Made by a program: the position numbers and the translations under genes | The notes under the pieces: model-generated | Database searches by the model: none | What the model saw: only the letters and a program-made list of their open reading frames with translations | Told to the model about the DNA's origin: nothing | From: Pseudomonas lini | Lineage (GTDB): Bacteria; Pseudomonadota; Gammaproteobacteria; Pseudomonadales; Pseudomonadaceae | NCBI RefSeq assembly: GCF_001042905.1 | Contig: NZ_JYLB01000002.1 | Coordinates: 248,001 to 312,000, forward strand | Direction of reading: 5' to 3' | Length of the DNA: 64,000 nt | Shown here: positions 27,587-34,978 of the stretch, in pieces | How the letters are laid out: each line of letters opens with the position of its first letter | Numbering within the stretch: the stretch's first letter is position 1

Positions 27587-27907
27587 TCAGTTCCTTGTCG
27601 GAGCGCGAAGCTCCTTGTCGATGGCGTCGAGGAACGCCTGAATCACGTCCTCGTTGCGTTTGAAGAAGTGCCATTGACCGGCTTTCTGGCTGCTGATCAG
27701 TCCTGCCCGTTGCAAGGTCGCCAAATGGGCGGACACGGTCGACTGCGACAGGCCGCAGCGTTGATCGATCTGTCCGGCGCAAATGCCGTACTCATGGTTG
27801 TGGAGCTGTTCCGGGAACTGGACTTTGGGGTCTTTCAGCCAGATGAGGATGTCTCGGCGTACTGGGTGTGCCAGCGCTTTTATTATTTCGTCGAGGTCGA
27901 TGGTCAT
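27587..27907 (-). CDS. ArsR-family winged-helix regulator
   Basis: 106 residues. HTH with the helix CGLSQSTVSAHLATLQRAGLI (about residues 51-71) following ALAHPVRRDILIWL. It lacks the ELCVCDL metal box of arsenic sensors, so it is probably not a metal sensor; a redox or electrophile cue fits better given xenB downstream. It heads the operon arsR-MFS-xenB and diverges from acpH. Inverted ATATCG-type repeats lie in the divergent region. Confidence 0.9.
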   Translation of the reverse strand: MTIDLDEIIKALAHPVRRDILIWLKDPKVQFPEQLHNHEYGICAGQIDQRCGLSQSTVSAHLATLQRAGLISSQKAGQWHFFKRNEDVIQAFLDAIDKELRAPTRN

Positions 27908-27934
27908 GGTTTGGGCTCGTGATGAGTAAAACGC

Positions 27935-28023
27935 TATATCGCGATGAGGCGAACTTTAAATCGGTACTTCGCGATATACCAATATGATTTTGGTCTGATG
28001 ACCGCATGAATCGGTATATCGGG
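27935..28023. promoter_or_regulatory. Candidate ArsR operator in the arsR-acpH divergent region
   Basis: TATATCGCG (27935-27943) and its inverse CGCGATATA (27970-27978) flank about 26 bases. A related GGTATATCGGG lies at 28013-28023. No other protein is an obvious candidate to bind them. Confidence 0.5.
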
Positions 28024-28061
28024 TTATAACGATATGGATGTCGCAGTGTTAAGCTGCGCGC

Positions 28062-28637
28062 ATGAACTATCTCGCACATCTGCACCTCGGTGGCCAGCGC
28101 CCCGGTCAAATGCTCGGCAGTCTGTATGGCGATTTCGTCAAAGGACGGCTGCAAGGGCAGTTCGATCCGGAGATCGAAGCGGCCATTCAGTTGCACCGCA
28201 GCATCGACGTGTTTACCGACCGCCATCCGCTGGTGGACATCGCCTTGTCGCGGTTTTCCCTCACGCGCAGGCGTTACGCCGGGATCGTGCTCGATGTTTT
28301 TTTCGACCACTGCCTGGCACGGGACTGGGAGTTGTACGCCGACCGTCCGCTGGCGCAGTTCACTTCGGACGTTTACCGGGTGCTGTCCGCCGAGCCGCAG
28401 TTGCCGGAGCGCCTGGCGATGATAGCGCCGCACATGGTGGCCAATGACTGGTTGGGTTCTTACCGGGAATTTGCGGTGCTGGAGCAGGTGCTGCGGGGGA
28501 TTTCACGCAGGTTGACCCGGCCCGAGGAGTTGGCCGAGGCGATGCAGGAATTGCGACGATTGTATGAGCCGTTGAGCGAGGATTTCCGGTTGTTCTATCC
28601 CGAGTTGCAGGCATTCGCTGCGACACCGCGAATTTAA
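28062..28637 (+). CDS. acpH: Acyl carrier protein phosphodiesterase
   Basis: 191 residues. Removes the phosphopantetheine arm from acyl carrier protein. Family marks: MNYLAHLHL start, LGSLYGDFVKG (about residues 18-28), HRSIDVFTDRHP with the metal-binding His/Asp of an HD-like fold, and GIVLDVFFDHCLA. Typical length is about 193 residues. It diverges from arsR. I recall the same neighbour in P. aeruginosa. Confidence 0.9.
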   Translation: MNYLAHLHLGGQRPGQMLGSLYGDFVKGRLQGQFDPEIEAAIQLHRSIDVFTDRHPLVDIALSRFSLTRRRYAGIVLDVFFDHCLARDWELYADRPLAQFTSDVYRVLSAEPQLPERLAMIAPHMVANDWLGSYREFAVLEQVLRGISRRLTRPEELAEAMQELRRLYEPLSEDFRLFYPELQAFAATPRI

Positions 28638-28727
28638 TGTGGGAGCGGGCTTGCTCGCGAAGGCTGCTTCACATTCAACACATGTGCTGGCTGTCAAACC
28701 GCTTTCGCGAGCAAGCCCGTTCCCACA
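28638..28727. repeat. REPIN, family A
   Basis: Paired inverted REP arms between the convergent acpH and olsA genes; begins at the acpH stop. The right arm has GCCCGTTCCC in place of GCCCGCTCCC. Confidence 0.9.
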
Positions 28728-28738
28728 GGGGATTTGTG

Positions 28739-29533
28739 TCAGGCCGCGATCGCAGGGCGTAGCGGCTCCTGTTGTGTCTGCGGAATCGCCCCGAACAACG
28801 CCTTCTGCACCGCCTGCTGCGCTTCGAACGCCAGCGCAGCACGTTCCCGGTCCTGGCACTCGATCGGCTTGAGCAGATGAATTTCCACCTCACCTCGATC
28901 ATTGGCGAACAAGCGCATCAGGTGCGAGAGCAAATCATCATCGCCAATGAACGGTGCCAGGGTATCGAGCTCGCCATCGCGCAGATAACGAATCGCCACC
29001 GGTTGCAGCGCCACTTCGGAATCGATCGCCGCTGACAGCAAACGACCATGAAATGTGCGCAGCGAGCGGCCATCAGTGGTGGTGCCTTCCGGGAACATCA
29101 GCAGCGGATGTTCCTGCTCCAGATGGCGCGTCATTTGTTTGCGGATCAACTGACTGTCGCCTGAACCACGGCGAATGAACAGGCTGCCGGCCTTGGCCGC
29201 CAACCAGCCCGCCACCGGCCAGGTGCGCACTTCGGCCTTGGACAGGAACGACAGCGGCGTGAGCATGCCCAGCAAAGGAATGTCAGTCCAGGACACGTGA
29301 TTGCTGACCCAGAGCATCGGTGCCTTCGGCAATTCACCCTGCACGGTCACGCGAAAGGGCAGGGCATTGCTCAGCCGCGCCATGAAAAACCGCGACCAAC
29401 GCTGGCGACGGACCATCGAATGGGCAATCCCCAGTCGCTCGAACAACCCGAAGAGACTGGCCATGCTCAAGCCCAACGTCACCACCAAAAGCACTCGCGC
29501 AATTCGCGCGTACACCCGCAAGCGGCTCATCAT
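28739..29533 (-). CDS. olsA: Lyso-ornithine-lipid O-acyltransferase (PlsC family)
   Basis: 264 residues with an N-terminal membrane helix ([18 protein letters not shown]). PlsC acyltransferase motifs: HVSWTD (H-x4-D, about residues 78-83) and FPEGTTTDG (about 146-154). It adds the second acyl chain to lyso-ornithine lipid. It overlaps olsB by 4 bases (ATGA), and the OlsB neighbour is what separates it from ordinary lysophosphatidate acyltransferases. Ornithine lipids replace phospholipids under phosphate limitation. Confidence 0.9.
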   Translation of the reverse strand: MMSRLRVYARIARVLLVVTLGLSMASLFGLFERLGIAHSMVRRQRWSRFFMARLSNALPFRVTVQGELPKAPMLWVSNHVSWTDIPLLGMLTPLSFLSKAEVRTWPVAGWLAAKAGSLFIRRGSGDSQLIRKQMTRHLEQEHPLLMFPEGTTTDGRSLRTFHGRLLSAAIDSEVALQPVAIRYLRDGELDTLAPFIGDDDLLSHLMRLFANDRGEVEIHLLKPIECQDRERAALAFEAQQAVQKALFGAIPQTQQEPLRPAIAA

Positions 29534-30285
29534 ACAGCCGCCTTGAAGTGCTTGGCGTAGCGCGGGCAGAGCTCGTCACGCTTGAGCAGGATGAACACGT
29601 CGGCCACCTGGAAGTCTTCGTCCCAGCACGGCTCGCCACAGATTTTTGCGCCCAGGCGCATGTAGGCCTTGAGCAGTGGTGGCATTTCGGCGATGACGTT
29701 GGACGGAATATCCAGCGTCGGCAGTGGTTTTTTCGGCTCGGCGCGCAGGTGTTCGGTGCACAGGTAGCGTTCGCGCAGGCGCTGCATGATCGCGTGGGCC
29801 TGAATGCCGCCGTCCTGCATTGGAATGCTCGCGCAACCCATCAAATAGCTGTAGCCGCCTTGGTTCAGCACTTCGGCCAGTTCACCCCAGAGCACGGCGA
29901 TAGTGCCGCCATTGCGGTAGGCCGGGTCGACGCAGGTGCGACCGATTTCCAGGATCGGGCCTTTCAGATGGACCAGGCCATGCAGGCTGAATTCTTCTTC
30001 GCTGTAGAACTTGCCCAGGCTGCTGGCCGCTGTGTGGTCGAGCAAACGGGTGGTCGCCACCAGGCGCCCGGTGTTCAAGTCACGCACGCCGATGTGGGCG
30101 CAGTGAACATCATAGTCATCCATGTCCAGACCCAGCTCCGCGCCTTTCAGCTTGGCGTTGAATTCGCCGCTGAACACGTTGAAGCGCAAGGCCTGGGCTT
30201 CCTGCAACGCCTCGGCGCCCACCAGGCGTTCGGCTTGCAGGCGGCGTTCATTGCCGGTGTCGCTGATGCGGGCGATCTGAGTCAT
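29530..30285 (-). CDS. olsB: Ornithine-acyl-ACP N-acyltransferase
   Basis: 251 residues of the GNAT-like OlsB family, which joins a 3-hydroxyacyl chain to the alpha amine of ornithine. Marks: [18 protein letters not shown] near residue 25, [30 protein letters not shown] (about residues 112-132) and [14 protein letters not shown]. First gene of olsBA. Start at the ATG in 30283-30285. Similar haemolysin-like names in databases refer to this family. Confidence 0.92.
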   Translation of the reverse strand: MTQIARISDTGNERRLQAERLVGAEALQEAQALRFNVFSGEFNAKLKGAELGLDMDDYDVHCAHIGVRDLNTGRLVATTRLLDHTAASSLGKFYSEEEFSLHGLVHLKGPILEIGRTCVDPAYRNGGTIAVLWGELAEVLNQGGYSYLMGCASIPMQDGGIQAHAIMQRLRERYLCTEHLRAEPKKPLPTLDIPSNVIAEMPPLLKAYMRLGAKICGEPCWDEDFQVADVFILLKRDELCPRYAKHFKAAV

Positions 30286-30439
30286 TGTGAGTCTCCGTAC
30301 GGGCTGGCCACCCGTCTTGGGTTGCAGCCGATCGACTTTCTTTATGCAGCCGTGTTGTGCAAAGTCAGGCTATGTAGCCCCGGTGTCATCGCCATGAAGC
30401 TTTGGTGATGCTTATATGACAGCCTTTGAGGAGCCTCTT

Positions 30440-31327
30440 ATGCCCTGGCAATCCCTGTTGAATCGCCGTGATCGCCTGCCCGTCGACCCTGACCTGGGCG
30501 AAGGCTTTGCAACCTTGTTGCAACAATTGGGCGCGGTGTCGCCGTTCGAATTGGCGGTGGTCGGTGGACGGCTGATGGCAACACCGGGGCTGGCGTTTCT
30601 GGTGGGTTATCAGGCGGCGTTGCGCATGCTCTGGCCGAGCGCGCCGCTGAGCCTCGGCGCGTTATGTGCGACTGAACAGCGCAGTTTGCGGGTGGCGGAC
30701 ATGCAGACCCGGCTGCGCGATCTGCGTCTGAATGGACGCAAGGATTTCGTCACCGCCGGCGATGCCGCCGACTGGTTGCTGGTCGCCGCCCGCAGTGAAG
30801 AACCCGGCGAAGCGGCGCGCTTGAACCTTGCGGTGGTTTACCCCGGCGAACCGGGTGTGCGCCTGGAAAAGCTCGCGCCGATGCCACTGATGCCAGACAT
30901 AGGTCACGGCCGGTTGTTTCTCGACAACGCGCTGTGTGAATTGCTCGCTGGGGATGGTTGGGACGCATACGTCAAACCGTTCCGCACCCTGGAAGACATC
31001 TATGTGTTGAGCGCCATGACCGCGTGGCTATACGGCGTCGGTCAAGACAGCGACTGGCCGCAAACCTTGCAACTGCGTTTGCTGGCGCTGCTGGCCGGGT
31101 GCGCGGAAGTCAGCCGCCAGGCACCGAACAATCCGGTCGGGCATGTGTTGCTGGGCGGGTTGTTTGCGCAGTTCGATGGGCTCAAGGCTGAAGTGAATCA
31201 GGCCCTGGCCGATGGCCCGCCACAATGGGCGGCGATGTGGCAGCGAGATCAGACCGTGATGGATCTGGCGGCAGGGGCGCGGGGGAAGCGGTTGGCCAAG
31301 GCGTTGGCGGGATCTTCGCTGGGTTGA
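30440..31327 (+). CDS. Shortened acyl-CoA-dehydrogenase-like protein
   Basis: 295 residues from the ATG at 30440, with a GAGGAG site about 7 bases before it; an in-frame ATG at 30416 lacks one. The middle (LRDLRLNGRKDFVTAGDAADWLLVAARSEEP... MPDIGHGRLFLDNALC, about residues 90-175) resembles the beta domain of acyl-CoA dehydrogenases, where the substrate and flavin meet. The family is about 380 residues and I do not find the usual catalytic glutamate or the C-terminal flavin motif. It may be a degenerate, non-catalytic relative. It lies divergent from olsBA. Confidence 0.72.
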   Translation: MPWQSLLNRRDRLPVDPDLGEGFATLLQQLGAVSPFELAVVGGRLMATPGLAFLVGYQAALRMLWPSAPLSLGALCATEQRSLRVADMQTRLRDLRLNGRKDFVTAGDAADWLLVAARSEEPGEAARLNLAVVYPGEPGVRLEKLAPMPLMPDIGHGRLFLDNALCELLAGDGWDAYVKPFRTLEDIYVLSAMTAWLYGVGQDSDWPQTLQLRLLALLAGCAEVSRQAPNNPVGHVLLGGLFAQFDGLKAEVNQALADGPPQWAAMWQRDQTVMDLAAGARGKRLAKALAGSSLG

Positions 31328-31331
31328 TGGG

Positions 31332-31434
31332 CCTCTTCGCGAGCAAGCCCGCTCCCACAGTTGATCTGCGGTGTTCACACATTTTGTGCTCACCACAAAT
31401 CCCCTGTGGGAGCGGGCTTGCTCGCGAAGGCGGC
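31332..31434. repeat. REP pair, family A, outward orientation
   Basis: Arms in outward order (GCAAGCCCGCTCCCACA first), about 45 bases apart, starting 5 bases after the preceding stop. Confidence 0.88.
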
Positions 31435-31511
31435 CTCATTGGCGACGCAAATTCCAAAACTGTCATCAAGCTCGACTAGGCTCTGCAGGTTCATCCCTCC
31501 GAGCGCCCCTC

Positions 31512-32606
31512 ATGTTCAAAGGCTTGTCCCTGATTGTCATGCTACTGCTCAGCCTCACGGCCCACGCTGAAAACTGGCCGGACGAGCAATGGTCGCCCGG
31601 CCCGAAAGTCACCGGTCCGGCACTTCAGGCCCTGGAGAGTTACGCCTTCCCGCCCCGCGACGATGCCACTCACCAAGGCATTCGCACCGATGCCTTGCTG
31701 GTAATCCGCGACGGTCAGTTGATCTACGAACGCTACGCCGGCCCGACCACTGCCCAAACGCCGCACCTGACGTGGTCGATCAGCAAAAGCCTGATGGGCG
31801 CGGTGCTCGGGGTGGCCTATGGCGAAGGGCTGTTCAAACTGCAGGACCCGGCGGTGAAGTTCTATCCTCCGCTGGAAAAACACCCCGGCATGACCATGGC
31901 CGACCTGCTGCACTGGGCCTCGGGCCTGGACTGGCAGGAAGACTACGAATACGCCCCATTGAAGTCCTCGGTGGTGGCCATGCTCTACACCCGTGGTCAC
32001 CGCGACATGGCTGCGTTCACCGCCGACCATGACGAGTACGTCAAACCCGGCCAGGCATTCCGTTACTCCAGTGGTGACAGCAACCTTCTGTCCGCCGCGC
32101 TGAAAACCATCGTCGGCCCGGCCCGTTATCCGGATTATCCATGGACCGCGCTGTTCGAACCCTTGGGGATTCGCAGTGCGGTGTGGGAAACGGATGCCAC
32201 GGGGACGTTTGTTGCATCGTCCTACGCCTATCTCACTGCCCGGGATCTGGCGCGGGTCGGCCTGTTGATGGCGCGCGACGGTCGTTGGCGTGAGCGGCAA
32301 TTAATGCCCAAAGACTGGGTCGACTTCAGTCGTGAGCCTTTTGCCCGCTATCAAGCCAACCAGGATGAAGTAGTGCCCGGCGGACATTGGTGGCTCAATC
32401 GCACGGTGGATGGCGCGACCCAACCCTGGCCCGCTGCCCCCGGCGACACCTTCGCCGCGCTGGGCCATTGGGGCCAGGCGATGTACGTGATTCCCAGCGA
32501 AAAGCTGGTGATCGTGCGCTACGGCGATGATCGCGATGGAAGCTATCGGCACAACGAATTGCTCAACCTCGCGCTCAAGGCCTTTGCCATGCAGGTGCAG
32601 CCATGA
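31512..32606 (+). CDS. Secreted serine hydrolase, beta-lactamase class C family
   Basis: 364 residues from ATG 31512, which gives a signal peptide MFKGLSLIVMLLLSLTAHAE with cleavage after AHA. Beta-lactamase/DD-peptidase fold: nucleophile motif SISK (about residues 92-95), a YSSGD box in place of Y-x-N (about 185-189), and HWGQAMYV near residue 318 standing for the KTG box. Such proteins are often esterases or peptidases of unknown substrate. Its last bases overlap the next gene (ATGA), so the two are coupled. A reading that starts upstream would run through the REP and is rejected. Confidence 0.87.
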   Translation: MFKGLSLIVMLLLSLTAHAENWPDEQWSPGPKVTGPALQALESYAFPPRDDATHQGIRTDALLVIRDGQLIYERYAGPTTAQTPHLTWSISKSLMGAVLGVAYGEGLFKLQDPAVKFYPPLEKHPGMTMADLLHWASGLDWQEDYEYAPLKSSVVAMLYTRGHRDMAAFTADHDEYVKPGQAFRYSSGDSNLLSAALKTIVGPARYPDYPWTALFEPLGIRSAVWETDATGTFVASSYAYLTARDLARVGLLMARDGRWRERQLMPKDWVDFSREPFARYQANQDEVVPGGHWWLNRTVDGATQPWPAAPGDTFAALGHWGQAMYVIPSEKLVIVRYGDDRDGSYRHNELLNLALKAFAMQVQP

Positions 32607-32932
32607 GCCGCCGCAGTTTTATTCGCCGTCGGCCGTTCAGCACGATGTTGCTGGTGCTGCTGATCGTCTTGCTTGGCTGGATCTGGCAGGAGCGTGTGGC
32701 GCTATGGGCCTTCCCCGATATCATCAGCGCTTATACCGCCAAGGAATACTGCTCGTGCCGGTATGTGATGAACAATCCGGTGGAGTATTGCCAGAGCTAT
32801 GTGAAGCAGTATTTGCCCACCAGTGGGTTCGTCGATGATGCTGCGAACAAGCGTGTGACGGTTGGTGGGATGGGGCGCAGCAATAGCGCTGTTTGGGTTG
32901 GCGAACGGCAGGGATGTCGGTTGATCCCTTGA
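32603..32932 (+). CDS. Small membrane-anchored protein with conserved-looking cysteines
   Basis: 109 residues. An arginine-rich start (MSRRSFIRRRPF) and one membrane helix (TMLLVLLIVLLGWIW, about residues 14-28) put the rest in the periplasm. There it has CSCRYVMNN, YCQSY and a late GCRLIP cysteine, five cysteines spaced like disulfide partners or metal ligands. It overlaps the upstream serine hydrolase by 4 bases, so it probably acts with it. No family recognised with confidence. Confidence 0.75.
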   Translation: MSRRSFIRRRPFSTMLLVLLIVLLGWIWQERVALWAFPDIISAYTAKEYCSCRYVMNNPVEYCQSYVKQYLPTSGFVDDAANKRVTVGGMGRSNSAVWVGERQGCRLIP

Positions 32933-33020
32933 AAAGATCGCAGCCTTCGGCAGCTCCTACATTGACCGCGTGCAACCCTGTAGGAGCTGCCGAAGGCTGC
33001 GATCTTTTGATCTTTTGATC
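32932..33020. repeat. Paired repeat, family B
   Basis: Inverted arms (GATCGCAGCCTTCGGCAGC type) with a duplicated GATCTTTTGATC tail; begins at the preceding stop codon. It could act as a terminator since T runs end the stem. Confidence 0.88.
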
Positions 33021-33087
33021 TGTGCGGTTTGCAATGCGCCCACGGCCAGTTAAGGTTCGCTCAGGTTTATCTACCCCCCGAGTCTCT

Positions 33088-33678
33088 ATGTTCAACCGCT
33101 TTGTCTGCAAAACCCTCGCTTTCCTGCTGCTGGCCGGTGTCACCGTGTCGGCCCAGGCCAATTGGTACCTGGACGGCGAGTCTTCGCGGCTGTCGTTCAT
33201 TAGCACTAAAAACGCCAACATCTCCGAAGTGCAGCGCTTTCTGGTGCTGCACGGCAAGGTCGATCCCAAGGGCCTGGCGCAGGTAGAAGTCGAACTAGAG
33301 TCGATCAACAGCGGCATTCCGCTGCGTGACGAGCGCATGCGCAAGGAGCTGTTCGAGATCCAGACGTTCCCTGAGGCGCTGATCACTACGCAAATCGATC
33401 TGCGGCCGATCAACGACCTGGCGCCGGGTGCGCAACTGGAGTTGCGCTTGCCACTGACCGTCAACCTGCATGGCAAACAACACCGATACAACGCCGAACT
33501 GCTGGCGACCCGTCTTGATGACCGGCGCTTTCAAGTGGTGACCCTCGAGCCGTTGGTGATCAGCGCTGAAGATTTCGGCCTGGCCCCGGGCCTGGAAAGC
33601 TTGCGCAAGGTTGCCGGTTTGTCGGCCATCAGTCTGTCGGTGCCGGTGGGTGCGGTGCTGATTTTCACGGCGCGCTGA
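33088..33678 (+). CDS. YceI-family periplasmic protein
   Basis: 196 residues from ATG 33088. Signal peptide MFNRFVCKTLAFLLLAGVTVSAQA, then the YceI lipocalin-like barrel beginning NWYLDGESSRLSFISTKNANISEVQRF. Family members bind polyprenoids or other amphiphiles in the periplasm. Conserved stretch DERMRKELFEIQTFPEALIT is present. It ends one base before the next gene. Confidence 0.9.
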   Translation: MFNRFVCKTLAFLLLAGVTVSAQANWYLDGESSRLSFISTKNANISEVQRFLVLHGKVDPKGLAQVEVELESINSGIPLRDERMRKELFEIQTFPEALITTQIDLRPINDLAPGAQLELRLPLTVNLHGKQHRYNAELLATRLDDRRFQVVTLEPLVISAEDFGLAPGLESLRKVAGLSAISLSVPVGAVLIFTAR

Positions 33679-33679
33679 A

Positions 33680-34837
33680 ATGCGCGGCGCAATTTTTCCG
33701 TGGCGCGACGGCAACCGCTTTGAACTGCTGATCGATGGCCCGCAGTTTTTTCCGCGAATGCTGGTGGCGATTGCCCGCGCCGAAGAACAAGTCGAACTGG
33801 AACTGTACCTGGTGGAGGCGGGAGCCTGCGCCGAGGCCATGGTTCAGGCGCTGGTCCAGGCTGCCGAACGCGGCGTGCGGGTGCGTTGCCTGTTCGATGA
33901 CTACGGCAGCCTAGCCTTTACCCTGACCTTGCGTCAGCGCCTGATGGCCGCCGGTGTCGAGCTGCGTTTCTACAATCGCCTGAGCTGGCGACGCTGGGTG
34001 GGCAATTTCTATCGCGACCACCGTAAGCTGCTGCTGGTGGATCAATGCCTGGCGGTAGTCGGCGGCACCGGGGTCACCGATGAGTTCTGGACACCAGGTG
34101 AAGACACCAGCGAATGGCACGAAGTGATGGTGGAAATCGGCGGCCCGTTGGTGCTCGACTGGCAGTTGCTGTTTGACCGCCAATGGATTGCCAACCGCCA
34201 TCGGCGCGCCTGGAAACCCACTGCGCACTTCGGTTTACCGCGCCTGCCACGAGTGCCGGCCATGGGCGAGGGCATGGGGCGGGTCGCTTATGCCGACGCC
34301 CGCCAACACCGCGATATTTTGCAATCGCTGGTTCGCGCACTGAACAGTGGCCAGCGCCGAATCTGGTTGGCCACGCCGTATTTCCTGCCGACCTGGAAAG
34401 TCCGCCGCTCACTGCGTCGGGCTGCGGCTCGTGGCGTTGATGTGCGTCTGCTGCTGACCGGGCCGCGCACCGATCACCCCTCGGTGCGCTACGCCGGGCA
34501 TCGCTACTACCCGCGATTGCTCAGGGCCGGGGTGAAGATCTTCGAATACCAGCCGTGTTTCCTGCACCTGAAAATGGTGTTGATCGATGACTGGGTGAGC
34601 ATCGGCTCGTGCAACTTCGATCACTGGAATCTGCGCTTCAATCTGGAAGCCAACCTCGAAGCCCTGGACCCCGGACTGACCCGGGCGGTGGCGGCGAGTT
34701 TCGAGAATGACTTTGCCCTGAGCCAGGAAGTCAGCCTCGAGGCATGGAAGCGCCGACCGTTGTGGCGGCGGGTCAAGCAAAGGGTATGGGGATGGGTGGA
34801 TCGGCTGGTGGTGAATCTGCTGGATCGACGGGGCTGA
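33680..34837 (+). CDS. Phospholipase D / cardiolipin synthase-like protein
   Basis: 385 residues with two HKD motifs, HRKLLLVD (about residues 114-121) and HLKMVLID (about 296-303), the two catalytic halves of the phospholipase D superfamily. Related to ClsB-type cardiolipin synthases, which condense phosphatidylglycerol with another phospholipid. Starts one base after the YceI stop and is followed by a REPIN. Its lipid role is consistent with nearby olsBA, but no link is shown. Confidence 0.88.
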   Translation: MRGAIFPWRDGNRFELLIDGPQFFPRMLVAIARAEEQVELELYLVEAGACAEAMVQALVQAAERGVRVRCLFDDYGSLAFTLTLRQRLMAAGVELRFYNRLSWRRWVGNFYRDHRKLLLVDQCLAVVGGTGVTDEFWTPGEDTSEWHEVMVEIGGPLVLDWQLLFDRQWIANRHRRAWKPTAHFGLPRLPRVPAMGEGMGRVAYADARQHRDILQSLVRALNSGQRRIWLATPYFLPTWKVRRSLRRAAARGVDVRLLLTGPRTDHPSVRYAGHRYYPRLLRAGVKIFEYQPCFLHLKMVLIDDWVSIGSCNFDHWNLRFNLEANLEALDPGLTRAVAASFENDFALSQEVSLEAWKRRPLWRRVKQRVWGWVDRLVVNLLDRRG

Positions 34838-34865
34838 ATACATTCCTCCAAACACCCTGACCTAA

Positions 34866-34955
34866 TGTGGGAGCGGGCTTGCTCGCGAAAGCGGTCTGAC
34901 ATTCAGCATCTTTGTTGAATGTTAAGCCGTCTTCGCGAGCAAGCCCGCTCCCACA
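34866..34955. repeat. REPIN, family A
   Basis: Paired inverted REP arms between the convergent phospholipase D-like gene and bglX. Confidence 0.9.
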
Positions 34956-34978
34956 TTTGTTTTGCGGTGTGTCAGGGA

